From the NCBI GenBank assembly GCA_008012315.1, contig SSEL01000006.1, positions 124,001-188,000 of the forward strand: 64,000 nt of DNA. The letters run 5' to 3'. Positions 25,345 through 34,672 of this stretch are shown in pieces. Source of the stretch: Rhodospirillaceae bacterium (GTDB lineage: Bacteria > Pseudomonadota > Alphaproteobacteria > Dongiales > Dongiaceae). The position numbers and the translations under genes were made by a program. The notes under the pieces were generated by a model that worked only from the letters and a program-made list of their open reading frames with translations, was not told where the DNA came from and did not search any database. Within the stretch, counting starts at the first letter, position 1. The number at the start of each line of letters is the position of its first letter.

Positions 25345-26508
25345 ATGACTTCCCCGAAAATGACCAGCCTCGAGATGATGCGGCGCTTGATCGCATTCGA
25401 CACGACCAGCCGTAACTCCAACCTGCAGCTTATCGACTTCGTTCGCGATTATCTTGACGGCTATGGCATCAAAAGCTTGCTGGTGCATGACGATACCGGC
25501 GCCAAGGCCAATCTCTTCGCGACCATCGGTCCGGAAGATAAAGGCGGCATCTGCCTGTCAGGGCATACGGATGTCGTCCCGGTGGACGGCCAGGACTGGC
25601 ACAGCGATCCTTGGGAGATGATCGAGAAGGATGGCCGCCTCTATGGGCGCGGCGTTGCCGATATGAAGGGTTTTCTTGCCGTTGCTCTGGCGGCGGTTCC
25701 CAAATTTGCCGCCGCGGGTTTGAAGACGCCGGTTCATCTGCTGTTCTCGCATGACGAAGAAGTCGGCTGCATCGGCGTGCGCAAGGCACTGGCCCTGATG
25801 AAGGACTGGGACGTGAAGCCCGCCGGCTGCATCGTCGGGGAACCGACCGGCATGCAGGTCACGACCGCCCATAAGGGAAAGAAGAGTGTGCGCTGCCATG
25901 TCCATGGTCATGAATGCCATTCCTCATTGGCGCCGCAGGGCGTCAATGCCGTTGAATATGCCGCCGAGGTTGTCGCGCATCTGAAGCGGATCAGCCGCCG
26001 CATGGCGGAGCAAGGTCCGTTCGATCACGATTATGATGTGCCTTATACGACAGTGCATACGGGCGTCATCAATGGCGGCACCGCCTTGAACATCGTGCCA
26101 AAAGATTGTCATTTCGATTTCGAGTTCCGATATGTCCCCGGCGTCGATCCGGAAGAACTCTTCGAGGATGTCCGCAGCTTCGCCGAAGGCAGCTTGCAGC
26201 CGGAGATGAATCGTGTAGCGCCGGAGACCGGTTTTTCCTGGCGCGAATTATCCGCCTTTCCCGGCCTCAACACGCCGCTCGATGCCGAGATCACCACGGC
26301 TGCCAAGTCGCTGGCGCAGGTGAACGGTACCATCAAGGTCGCCTATGGCACCGAAGCGGGACTCATTCAGAATATCGGCATTCCCACCGTGATCTGCGGC
26401 CCGGGCCACATTGCCCAGGCGCATAAGCCGGATGAATATGTCGATATCGCCCAGATCAAGCAATGCGACGCCTTCATGGATCGCCTGGTCGAGCGTCTCC
26501 GCAAGTAA
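25345..26508 (+). CDS. argE: Acetylornithine deacetylase
   Basis: 387 residues of the M20 metallohydrolase family. Zinc-site motifs are LSGHTDVVPVDGQ and YGRGVADMKGF, the catalytic glutamates are in SHDEEVGC, and a lid domain (HKGKKSVRCHVHG) precedes the C-terminal GPGHIAQAHKPDEY histidine. This matches alphaproteobacterial ArgE, which releases ornithine from N-acetylornithine in arginine synthesis. The start has an ATG at 25345 after AATAGGATC. Other M20 deacylases are a minor alternative. Confidence 0.9.
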   Translation: MTSPKMTSLEMMRRLIAFDTTSRNSNLQLIDFVRDYLDGYGIKSLLVHDDTGAKANLFATIGPEDKGGICLSGHTDVVPVDGQDWHSDPWEMIEKDGRLYGRGVADMKGFLAVALAAVPKFAAAGLKTPVHLLFSHDEEVGCIGVRKALALMKDWDVKPAGCIVGEPTGMQVTTAHKGKKSVRCHVHGHECHSSLAPQGVNAVEYAAEVVAHLKRISRRMAEQGPFDHDYDVPYTTVHTGVINGGTALNIVPKDCHFDFEFRYVPGVDPEELFEDVRSFAEGSLQPEMNRVAPETGFSWRELSAFPGLNTPLDAEITTAAKSLAQVNGTIKVAYGTEAGLIQNIGIPTVICGPGHIAQAHKPDEYVDIAQIKQCDAFMDRLVERLRK

Positions 26509-26564
26509 AGGCAATCGCAATCGGCGGAACGGTACGATGCGGTCCTGCCGGCCATGCGTGCACG

Positions 26565-29500
26565 CTATGTTGCCGGCGCCATGACATGTGCCGACGCCAG
26601 CGATTTGATCTGCTTGAGATCGATCTTGCCGGTACCGAGAACCGGCAGGCTGCCGAGTGGCAGCAGGTCGCCCGCTTTTGGAATCCATAATTTCGGCAGA
26701 TTGCTCTGGCCCAGCGATTTCCAAACATCGTCCGGCGCCAGGTCGCCGTCGCTGACATAAAAGCCGACGAGCCTTTCGCCCTTCTGTGAATCCGGCACGG
26801 CGGTAACGGCTGCGGCTTCAACCCCCGGCACGCTCATCAGCGCCTCTTCGATCCGTAGATGCGGCACCATCTCACCGCCGAGCTTGCTGAACCGCGCCAA
26901 GCGATCGGTGATCCGGATGAAGCCGTCGCTGTCGATCAAGGCAATGTCGCCGGTCACATACCAATCATCCCGCAGCACGCTGGTGGTCTTTTCCGGCTCG
27001 CCGAGATAACCCAGCATCCGCGCCGGACTTTTCAAGAGCAGCAGCCCGTCCTGGTCTTCCCCCAGATCGATCCCACTATCCGGATCGACGATCCGGGCCG
27101 CGACGCCGGGGATCGGATGTCCGACCGTGCCAGGCTTGGTGCCGGTCTGCGTATCCGGACCGAGATCGACATTCGGGACATTGACCGAGACGACCGGCCC
27201 CATTTCCGTGGTGCCATAGCCCTCCAGCAATTGATGGCCGAATTTTTCCTCGAACTCCTTGGCCAATTCCGGCCGCAGCCTCTCTGCCCCCACCACCACG
27301 TGGCGCAGGCTGGCGAAATCCTCGCGGCTGCATTGGCGCAGATAAGTCTGGCAGAAAGTCGGCGTCGCAATCAGCAGGGTCGCCTGATATTTGCCCACCA
27401 GCTTGCCGATGGTTTTCCCGTCCAGCGGATTGGGATGATAGACGACACCGAAGCCGCAGACCAAAGGCAGGCAGAAGGTACCGGTAAAACCGAAGGCATG
27501 GAAGAACGGCAGGATCCCCATCATCTTGTCGTCACGCTGCACCCAGAGGAGCTGCGCGATCGATTCCAGGTTGGAGACAATATTGTGATGCGACAGCATC
27601 ACACCCTTCGGCTCACCCGTCGAGCCGGAGGAAAAGATCACCGTGCAGAGATCGTCCGGCTCCCGATCCTGGTCGCAATAAAGCCGATCGAGCCAACGTG
27701 CCGGCAAAAGCCAGGCCAGCAGATAGACGAGTTTCGCTTCCGTTCCCGTCAGCCCCTTCAAGACATCTTCGATGAAGACCATGCCCGGCTGTTCGGCCAG
27801 CTTGGCCTTCTGCAGAAACGCCCGGGAAGTCAGGATGGTCTCGATCTCCGCTTTGGCAATCGCTGCCTTCAATGCCTCATGGCCGGCCGTGAAGTTAAGA
27901 TTGACGGGCACCTTGCCGGCAAACAACGCCGCCATATTGGCCAGCGCGCCGCCCACCGAAGCCGGCAGCATCAAGCCGACCATGCGCTCCGTCAGGCAGC
28001 GATGGCGCAGCCAGCGCGACAGCAAGATGGAACCGACCAGTGCCCGGCCGTAATTGAGCTCTCGCCCGGTCGAATCCGCCATGCAGAACCGGCTCCAGGT
28101 TTTTTTCGCCCGGCGCAGGAAGCGAAGATGCACGAGATCGTCGCGATTGCGGCGCAGGCGAAACCCATCGCCGCCCATTTCAAGCAGCCGGCGACGCAGG
28201 CTGGAGACGCGGCTGCTGGCCGGCACCGGTGCGCCGAAGGTAACGGTCACCGGATAAAAGAAATGGAGCGGCCATTTCCAGAAAAAACGGCCACCCTTGA
28301 AGCTGAAAACACTGCCCCAGACCTGGTCGAGATGCACCGGAATGACCGGCACATCCAGCCCGTCGAGAATCTTCTCCGCGCCGCGCTTGAAGGGCAGCAT
28401 ATTGCCGGTCCGGCTGATCGCACCTTCGGCGAAGATGCAGACGACATGTCCCGCCTGCAATTCCGCCCGCGCGGCATTAATCGCCTTGACCGCATTACGG
28501 CCGCCGCTGGTGGGAATCGCTTTCATCAAGCGGAACAGCCAGCCGAAAAGCGGCAGATCGAAAAACGGCGCATAGACCATGAACCGAATGAAGCGTTGCA
28601 CACAGGCGCCGACCAGCAAACCGTCGATGAAAGACAGGTGATTGCAGATCAGCAAGGCCGGGCCGTTCAACGGCACATGCTGCGGCCCTTCGATGCGGAT
28701 GCGATAGAGACTGTGCGTGAGGAGCCAGAGGCAGAAACGGATCAAAAAATCGGGCAGCAGCAGGCAGAGATAGATCGTCACGCCGAAGCTGAGCAACCCG
28801 CTGACCAGGATCGACTGGTCCGGCCGCAGGCCAAGCACATGGCCGCATAGCATCAAGGCACCGGCACCGCACAGGATGCCGATATTGTTGAGCACATTAT
28901 TGGCGGCAATCAGCCGGCCGCGGGCATCGGCAGCCGATTTCTGCTGCAGCATGGCATTCAGGGGAACGATGAAGAAGCCGGCGAAGAAACCGAGGATGCC
29001 GAAGCCGGCCGCGGCCCAACCGAAAGCATGATCCGCATAAAGCATGGCAACGGCCGTCAGGCCCATCCCGATCGAGCCGAGCGGCACCAGGCCGAGTTCC
29101 ACCTTATGTCCCGAGAAACGGCCGGCCAGCATGCTGCCGACACCGATGCCGATCGCCATCGCCGCCTGCAGCAGGCTGGTCTGGGAATCGCCGAGATGCA
29201 TCAGCTCCTTGCCATATTGCGTGGTCAGAAGCTGCACCCAGGCGCCGAGGAACCAGAAATAGCTGATGCCGAGCACGGTCAGCCAAAGGCGGTAATTCGC
29301 CTTCAACTGCCTGATACCGATCCAGACCTCGCGAAACGGAATCCAGGAAAACGGCTTTGCCCGGGCCGGCTTCGGGGTCCGGCCGATGCCGAAACTGGCG
29401 AGCGACCCCAAGATCGATATCGCCACCGTGAGGGCGGCGATATCCAGCATTTCGGTCTTCCAATAGTCATAAACGATGCCGCCGGAGACAGCGCCCAGGA

Positions 29501-29993
29501 TGATGGCGAGAAAGGTGCTCATCTCGATGAGCGCATTGCCGCGGGAGAGATCCCGGTCCGGTAGCAATTCAGGGACGCAGCCGTATTTCGCCGGGCTGAA
29601 GAAGGTCGCCTGGGTTGCAAGCAGAAAGAGCACGAACAGCATGCCGCCCATGCTCTCGTAGTAAAACGCCACCATGGCCAGGAGCATGGTGCCGATCTCG
29701 GCGCTCTTGGTGATGATCAGGACGGCCCGCTTCGAATGGCGGTCGGCGAGCTGGCCGGCATAGTCGGAAAACAGCAGAAACGGCAGCACGAACAAGGCGG
29801 AAGCGAGGAAGAGGTAGGCGTTGCTGTCCCATGTTCCGATACCGGCCGCCCGGTTTGCCGCGACCAGGTCGATGGCGAACAGGGTAACGACGAACTTGTA
29901 GAGATTGTCGTTCAGGGCTCCCAGGAACTGGGTCACCAGCATCCAGGCAAAACCCGGCTTCCGCAGGAGATGCCAGTAACTGCTTTCATACAT
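26565..29993 (-). CDS. Trifunctional LplT-PlsC-Aas type protein (MFS + acyltransferase + acyl-ACP synthetase)
   Basis: About 1142 residues. Residues 1-400 form an MFS transporter like LplT (LVTQFLGALNDNLYKFVVTL). Residues 430-620 form a PlsC acyltransferase (NHLSFIDG, HxxxxD type; CIFAEGAISRTG). Residues 660-1140 form an AMP-dependent ligase (VIFSSGSTGEPKGVM, EGYGTTEMGP, WYVTGDIALID). In enterobacteria LplT and Aas are separate and reacylate lysophospholipids brought across the inner membrane. The fusion would flip and repair lysolipids in one chain. An in-frame ATG at 30008 is an alternative start. Confidence 0.92.
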   Translation of the reverse strand: MYESSYWHLLRKPGFAWMLVTQFLGALNDNLYKFVVTLFAIDLVAANRAAGIGTWDSNAYLFLASALFVLPFLLFSDYAGQLADRHSKRAVLIITKSAEIGTMLLAMVAFYYESMGGMLFVLFLLATQATFFSPAKYGCVPELLPDRDLSRGNALIEMSTFLAIILGAVSGGIVYDYWKTEMLDIAALTVAISILGSLASFGIGRTPKPARAKPFSWIPFREVWIGIRQLKANYRLWLTVLGISYFWFLGAWVQLLTTQYGKELMHLGDSQTSLLQAAMAIGIGVGSMLAGRFSGHKVELGLVPLGSIGMGLTAVAMLYADHAFGWAAAGFGILGFFAGFFIVPLNAMLQQKSAADARGRLIAANNVLNNIGILCGAGALMLCGHVLGLRPDQSILVSGLLSFGVTIYLCLLLPDFLIRFCLWLLTHSLYRIRIEGPQHVPLNGPALLICNHLSFIDGLLVGACVQRFIRFMVYAPFFDLPLFGWLFRLMKAIPTSGGRNAVKAINAARAELQAGHVVCIFAEGAISRTGNMLPFKRGAEKILDGLDVPVIPVHLDQVWGSVFSFKGGRFFWKWPLHFFYPVTVTFGAPVPASSRVSSLRRRLLEMGGDGFRLRRNRDDLVHLRFLRRAKKTWSRFCMADSTGRELNYGRALVGSILLSRWLRHRCLTERMVGLMLPASVGGALANMAALFAGKVPVNLNFTAGHEALKAAIAKAEIETILTSRAFLQKAKLAEQPGMVFIEDVLKGLTGTEAKLVYLLAWLLPARWLDRLYCDQDREPDDLCTVIFSSGSTGEPKGVMLSHHNIVSNLESIAQLLWVQRDDKMMGILPFFHAFGFTGTFCLPLVCGFGVVYHPNPLDGKTIGKLVGKYQATLLIATPTFCQTYLRQCSREDFASLRHVVVGAERLRPELAKEFEEKFGHQLLEGYGTTEMGPVVSVNVPNVDLGPDTQTGTKPGTVGHPIPGVAARIVDPDSGIDLGEDQDGLLLLKSPARMLGYLGEPEKTTSVLRDDWYVTGDIALIDSDGFIRITDRLARFSKLGGEMVPHLRIEEALMSVPGVEAAAVTAVPDSQKGERLVGFYVSDGDLAPDDVWKSLGQSNLPKLWIPKAGDLLPLGSLPVLGTGKIDLKQIKSLASAHVMAPAT

Positions 29994-30125
29994 TGATCTT
30001 TTTCCCATCGAACCAAGGTTGGGCTTGCTCGACCTTCGGTGGCGGGCAGGAGCCTGTCAAGGGGCAGAGCTGTTGCAATTGCGTTCCAGTTATGCGGATT
30101 CCGCTTGCGCCAGCGCCCTCGTGTT

Positions 30126-30155
30126 ATTGACACTCATTCGCATTCGCACCATATT
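30126..30155 (+). promoter_or_regulatory. Candidate iron-regulated promoter of bfd
   Basis: TTGACA at 30127-30132 is followed after a 17-base spacer by CATATT at 30150-30155. The spacer is filled with ATTCGC ATTCGC (reverse GCGAAT GCGAAT GAG), repeated hexamers resembling alphaproteobacterial Fur/iron boxes. A repressor bound there would block the polymerase. The gene start is 29 bases downstream. Iron control is expected for bfd; the site itself is inference. Confidence 0.55.
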
Positions 30156-30183
30156 CGATTTATCAATCTGTGCGGAGCCACGC

Positions 30184-30426
30184 ATGTATGTGTGCCTATG
30201 CAACGGTCACCGGTCGAGCGATATCGAGCGGGTGGCCCGGGATCAAAACATGACCTGCCCCAAAGCAATCTACCAGGCTTTGGGCGGCCCGGTTTGCTGC
30301 GGCACCTGCCTGGACGTGGCCCAGGAAATCGTCGAAGACGTTCATGCCGGCAAAACCACGACCACCATGGTTGAAACCGTCGTGGAAACCCCGATGATGA
30401 GCCATCGCCTGATGGCGGCGGAATAA
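30184..30426 (+). CDS. bfd: Bacterioferritin-associated ferredoxin
   Basis: 80 residues with the Bfd [2Fe-2S] cysteine pattern: C4 and C6 (MYVCLCNG), then C39 and C42 (CCGTCLD). Bfd passes electrons to bacterioferritin to release stored iron as Fe(II). The last 30 residues (Thr/Val/Met-rich) extend beyond the minimal family length. No bacterioferritin gene lies in the window. The promoter upstream carries iron-box-like hexamers. The ATG at 30184 has GGAG nearby; longer upstream starts do not resemble the family. Confidence 0.92.
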   Translation: MYVCLCNGHRSSDIERVARDQNMTCPKAIYQALGGPVCCGTCLDVAQEIVEDVHAGKTTTTMVETVVETPMMSHRLMAAE

Positions 30427-30437
30427 GGAACCAAGCC

Positions 30438-30518
30438 ATGTATATATGGCGCTCCATGCCCGCGAGTTCGGTTTTCTGGTTCCTGAGCCTGTTCCGGCGT
30501 CGTTCTTCGCGGCGCTAA
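30438..30518 (+). CDS. Possible 26-residue small protein after bfd
   Basis: A 26-codon frame starts 12 bases after the bfd stop, with AAGGA eight bases before the ATG. It reads MYIWRSMPASSVFWFLSLF followed by RRRSSRR: a short hydrophobic helix with a strongly basic tail, the shape of a small inner-membrane protein. No family is known to me. Support is limited to the ribosome site, spacing and composition. Confidence 0.4.
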   Translation: MYIWRSMPASSVFWFLSLFRRRSSRR

Positions 30519-30739
30519 CGCCATTGGCAGCCAAAGTTGGCCCAATTGATTTTCCAATGAAAATCAAGGATAGTCCTTGCTACTTGGGGGTCTATCCACC
30601 ATATCCTATCGCGTTCGATATTTAGCCTGCCTTGCTATTGGCCCCATCTGGGCTCCTTCAAGACAATGCTTCACTTCGGATAAGCCGTCTTCCGGGACGG
30701 TGACCCCCTCGTTCTCATGCGTTTCTTAAGGAGGCCAAT

Positions 30740-30943
30740 ATGGCTATCGGGACCGTCAAGTTCTTCAATTCGCAAAAAGGTTTCGGCTTCATTCAACCGA
30801 ATGATGGCAGCAAGGATGTGTTTGTTCACATTACCGCCGTCGAGCGGGCCGGTATGTCCACGCTTAGCGAAGGCCAAAAGGTCAGCTATGATGTGGTGAG
30901 CGAGCGCGGCAAGAGTGCCGCCGCAAACCTCCAGCCGGCGTAA
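30740..30943 (+). CDS. Cold-shock protein (CspA family)
   Basis: 67 residues with both RNA-binding motifs, KGFGFI (RNP1) and DVFVHI (RNP2), in a single cold-shock domain. These proteins bind single-stranded RNA and melt secondary structure at low temperature. AAGGAGG precedes the ATG, and about 220 bases upstream are free of other genes, leaving room for the long 5' untranslated region seen in many csp genes. A strong terminator follows 20 bases after the stop. Confidence 0.95.
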   Translation: MAIGTVKFFNSQKGFGFIQPNDGSKDVFVHITAVERAGMSTLSEGQKVSYDVVSERGKSAAANLQPA

Positions 30944-30963
30944 ACCTGCGCACGATGCCTGAC

Positions 30964-30999
30964 AAAAAGGCCCGATATCCCAGGATATCGGGCCTTTTT
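30964..30999 (+). terminator. Intrinsic terminator after the cold-shock gene
   Basis: A perfect GC-rich stem (AAAGGCCCGATATCC with its complement) separated by CA is followed by TTTTT on the plus strand. It ends the csp transcript just upstream of the next gene's ribosome site. Confidence 0.9.
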
Positions 31000-31030
31000 C
31001 GTTCAACCGATGGATTGGGAGGCGATAAGC

Positions 31031-31321
31031 ATGACAGACGATACGGTCGACCTGGATGCGCATCGGGGCATGGCCGCCCAACATGAAACTGAACTACGGC
31101 GCCAAGCCCTCGAAATACAACGGGACCAGGAATTGCTTCGGAAGCGCCAAACCCACTTGGAGGCGATGTTTTTATCCTCGCCGGCAACGACTTGGCCGGA
31201 AGCGGCCGATAAAGCCAGCTATCTTATCCAGCGGCTGCTCGACCTGTCCTGCACGCAGGACCAGCGCCTCATTAAGCTGGTCGAGAGCGTATCAGAGGAT
31301 TTTCGACGGCTTTCGCGATAA
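31031..31321 (+). CDS. Hypothetical protein, largely helical
   Basis: 96 residues, predicted nearly all helix, with a charged coiled-coil-like N-terminal half (QHETELRRQALEIQRDQELLRKRQ) and a second helical region (ADKASYLIQRLLDLSCTQDQRLIKLVESVSEDFRRL). No signal peptide or membrane segment, and I do not recognise a family. A strong GGAGG lies eight bases before the ATG, supporting a real gene. It sits between the csp terminator and the molybdopterin oxidoreductase. Confidence 0.7.
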   Translation: MTDDTVDLDAHRGMAAQHETELRRQALEIQRDQELLRKRQTHLEAMFLSSPATTWPEAADKASYLIQRLLDLSCTQDQRLIKLVESVSEDFRRLSR

Positions 31322-31419
31322 TGGACGGAGCCGGCCCTACCGCCCTGCTGATACCGGACCTAGTCGCTTTTAACGATTAAGGATTATGCTTCTCCGAAAA
31401 GTAGAGACGGGAGAAGACC

Positions 31420-33459
31420 ATGGCCGCGGCCATCGATCGAAATACGAAAACGGTCATCCGAACCACCTGCCCGCGCGATTGCTACGATGCCTGCGGGATC
31501 GCCGTGGTGCAACGCGCGGATGGTCTGGCCCGCGTCCTTGGCGATCCGGATCACCCCGTTTCCCGTGGTGCGCTTTGCGGCAAATGCGCCGTCGCCTATA
31601 ACGGCGCCTTCGTCCAGCCTGAGGCCCGCATCCTGAGCCCGCGCCGCCGCGTCGGCCCCAAAGGCGAAGGACGCTTCGTCGAGATTTCCTGGGACGAGGC
31701 CCTGGCGGAGACCGCCGCCCGGTTGCAGGAGATTGTCGCCCGGTTCGGCGCGGAAACGATCCTGCATGCCCATTATACCGGCACCTGTTCATTGCTGGCC
31801 GGCGGTTTTCCGCAACGCTTCCTCAACCGGCTGGGCGCCGCCGAGATCGACCCGGACAGCATCTGCAATGCCGCCGGCCATGCGGCGCTGAACTATCTCT
31901 ACGGCACATCGTCTCTGGGCTTCGATCCGCGTACGGCGAAGGATGCCGCCTGCATTCTCATCTGGGGCGCCAATCCCTCGGCCGCTGCGCCGCATATGCA
32001 TAAATACTGGCTGAAGGAAACCCCGGCAAAGGTGATCGTGGTCGACCCGGTGCGGCACGATACGGCTGCTGGCGCGCATCTGCATTTGCAGCCCTTCCCC
32101 GGCAGCGATGCCGCACTCGCTTTCGCCATGCTCCGCGTCATGCGCGATGAGAACCTGATCGACCGGGCGTATCTCGCTGCCCACGCCACCGGCTGGCAGG
32201 AAGTCGAACCCGTTCTCGACCGCATCACCTTGGACTGGGCGGAAGCCGCCACCGGTATACCCGCGGCACATATTGTCGAAGCGGCACGCATTTACGGTCG
32301 CGGCCCGTCATTGCTGTGGCTCGGGCAAGGCCTGCAGCGCCAGGCCCAGGGCGGCAATATCTTTCGTGCGATCGGGTTGTTGCCGGCGGCCAGCGGCAAT
32401 CTCGGCAAGCCCGGCGCCGGCTTCTGCTATCTCAATGGCAGCGGCCGCAAAGGTCTCGATGGCGATGATGTCGAAGGCACAGCCCTGCGCCGCAACGCCA
32501 AGCGCATCATCAGCCACATGGATCTGGTCGATACCTTGAGCGATCCGGCCGAAGCGCATGGCCTGATCACCTGGAACATCAATATCGCCGCCTCCAATCC
32601 GCAGCAGCGCGCCTTGCATCAAGCACTGCGTCGCGACGACCTGTTCCACCTGGCGATCGACCCCTTCCCCACCGACACGGTGGATTTCGCCGATATCGTT
32701 CTGCCGGCCGCGACCTTCCTGGAATTCGACGATATCGTCTCGCCCTATTTCGATCTCACGCTGTCGGTTCAGCGCGCAGCCTTGCCGATGATGGGGCAGT
32801 CCCTGCCCAATCAGGAGATCTTCCGCCGGCTGGCCAAAGCCATGGGCTATGCCGAGCCGGAACTGCATGAACCGGATGCGCCGATCCTTGATCGGCTCTG
32901 CCGCCAGGCTGGCTTGAGCGGCTTTGCGGAACTCGCCGGGCATGCGACCGTTACGCTGTTTCCCGAAACACTGGTGCAATTCGCGGATGGCCAATTCCCG
33001 ACGCCAAGCGGCCGGATCGAAATCGCCAGCGCCGCAGCCGAAGCCGACGGCCTGCCGCGCCTGCCGCAACCAACGATCGAGGCCAGGCCGCCCATGGGCT
33101 GGTTCCGCCTGCTCTCACCGGCATCGCCCTGGCTGATGAACAGCAGCTATTTCCAGGACGAGAAGATCCGCGCCAAGGCGGGCCCCGAGGATCTCGTCAT
33201 CCATCCGGCAGATGCCAGCACACTCGGCCTGACCAGCGGTGTCGAGATCCTGGTGAAAAACGACACCGACAGCCTGACCATGCGGGCCGTGGTGGATGAC
33301 CGCATTCCCGCCGGGATCGTGCTGGCCCATAAAAGCCGCTGGCCGAAACTCCTGCCGGAGCACCGCAATATCAATGCCCTCAATCCCGGCCTCCGGGCAG
33401 ATATGGCGGAAAGCACCGCGGTTCACAGCGTCCTGGTGCAAGTGAAGCCCCTATCGTGA
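31420..33459 (+). CDS. Molybdopterin oxidoreductase (DMSO reductase family) with [4Fe-4S] domain
   Basis: 679 residues. The N-terminal iron-sulfur motif is CPRDCYDACG...ALCGKC, followed by the molybdopterin core (ILIWGANPSAAAPHMH, VVDPVRHDTAAGAHLHL) and a C-terminal dinucleotide-binding domain (PWLMNSSYFQDE, VILAHKS-type end). There is no Tat signal, so it is probably cytosolic, like the BisC/anaerobic-dehydrogenase group. The metal-ligand region reads SICNAAGHAALNYLYGTSS, with no obvious Cys or Sec ligand. Substrate unknown. MobA and MoaA in the window would make its cofactor. Confidence 0.9.
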   Translation: MAAAIDRNTKTVIRTTCPRDCYDACGIAVVQRADGLARVLGDPDHPVSRGALCGKCAVAYNGAFVQPEARILSPRRRVGPKGEGRFVEISWDEALAETAARLQEIVARFGAETILHAHYTGTCSLLAGGFPQRFLNRLGAAEIDPDSICNAAGHAALNYLYGTSSLGFDPRTAKDAACILIWGANPSAAAPHMHKYWLKETPAKVIVVDPVRHDTAAGAHLHLQPFPGSDAALAFAMLRVMRDENLIDRAYLAAHATGWQEVEPVLDRITLDWAEAATGIPAAHIVEAARIYGRGPSLLWLGQGLQRQAQGGNIFRAIGLLPAASGNLGKPGAGFCYLNGSGRKGLDGDDVEGTALRRNAKRIISHMDLVDTLSDPAEAHGLITWNINIAASNPQQRALHQALRRDDLFHLAIDPFPTDTVDFADIVLPAATFLEFDDIVSPYFDLTLSVQRAALPMMGQSLPNQEIFRRLAKAMGYAEPELHEPDAPILDRLCRQAGLSGFAELAGHATVTLFPETLVQFADGQFPTPSGRIEIASAAAEADGLPRLPQPTIEARPPMGWFRLLSPASPWLMNSSYFQDEKIRAKAGPEDLVIHPADASTLGLTSGVEILVKNDTDSLTMRAVVDDRIPAGIVLAHKSRWPKLLPEHRNINALNPGLRADMAESTAVHSVLVQVKPLS

Positions 33460-33577
33460 CTGCCTGTAATTTCCGCGCCTGCATGGTGCGATTGAGCAGG
33501 ATTTTCGTCACAAGCCGCTTGCCGCCGCCTCACCAGCGGCTAGACTGGCGGCAATCGACACAGGGAGTATGCGTCAC

Positions 33578-34662
33578 ATGAATCCGAGCGACTTTTTCGC
33601 CGGCGACTACCGCGCGGCCCGCGCCAAGCTGCATGACGCCGCGACGGCGAAAGGGCTGGCTGTGGAAGCTCATTCGAACACCAATCGCGGACCGAAGGGC
33701 GAGGATCTCGCCACCGAGACCATCTGGATCGGTCCCCGCGATGCCAGTCGCCTGTTTATCGGCATGTCGGGCACCCATGGCGCGGAAGGGTTTTGCGGAT
33801 CGGGCATTCAGGTTGGCTGGCTGCGCAGCGGCCAGTTCGACACCCTGCCCGCCGATACGGCGATCTTGCTGATCCACGCGATCAACCCCCATGGGTTTGC
33901 CTGGGTGCGCCGGGTGAATGAGGACAATGTCGATCTCAATCGCAACTTCGTGAACCACAGCCAACCGCATCCGGAAAATGACGGCTATCGCGAATTGCGC
34001 GATGCGATCTGCCCCAAGGAATGGCCGATGCCAGCGAGGCCCGCAACAAGGTCGCTTTCACCAAGTATGCCGATCAGCACGGCGCCATGAAATTGCAGGG
34101 CGCCATCACCTCCGGTCAATACTGGGACAATGAAGGCGTCTTCTATGGCGGCCAGAAGGCAACCTGGTCCAACCGCACCTTGCGCCAGATACTGTCACCT
34201 TATGCCGCGACAGTGCGCCGGGCCGCCTTCATCGATCTCCATACCGGTCTTGGCCCCTATGGCATCGGCGAAATCATGTCCAACCATTTCGGTGACTCCA
34301 CCGGCAACAAGATGATTAAGGACTGGTGGGGCAAGGAGGCGACCTATTTCGACGATGGATCATCGTCTTCCGCCATCACTCTTGGTGACACCAATATCGG
34401 TGTCGACGAGGCCTTGCCGAATACGGCGGTTGGCGGCATCACCCTGGAATATGGCACTGAGCCAGTTGACACGATGCTCGATGCCATCCGCGCCGATAAC
34501 TGGCTCTACATTCACGGCAAGCCGGATAGCGATCAAGGCAAGGCCATCAAGAAGCAAATCCGCGCCGCCTTCTATCCCGACAAGGATGATTGGAAACGCA
34601 TGGTCTGGGAACGCGGCGAATACGCGCTGAAAGGCATGATGCGCGGCCTCACGCAGTCTTAA
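33578..34662 (+). pseudogene. DUF2817 / M14-like metallopeptidase gene split by a -1 frameshift
   Basis: The first frame encodes the N-terminal half with GMSGTHGAEGFCGSG (His and Glu metal ligands) and NEDNVDLNRNF, up to CPKEW near 34024. Coding sense then continues one base back in ADASEARNKVAFTKYADQHG through AAFIDLHTGLGPYG (third metal ligand) and GGITLEYGTEP to the stop at 34662. A single lost G (TGG GCC read as TGGCC) explains it. The zinc ligands fall on both sides, so neither half alone should be active. A true mutation, a sequencing error or programmed slippage are all possible. Confidence 0.78.
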
Positions 34663-34672
34663 TGCATTGACG

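Noticed and set aside
26859-28850. Plus-strand open frame of 663 codons
   Set aside because: Antisense shadow of the LplT-PlsC-Aas gene, low-complexity and without any family resemblance.
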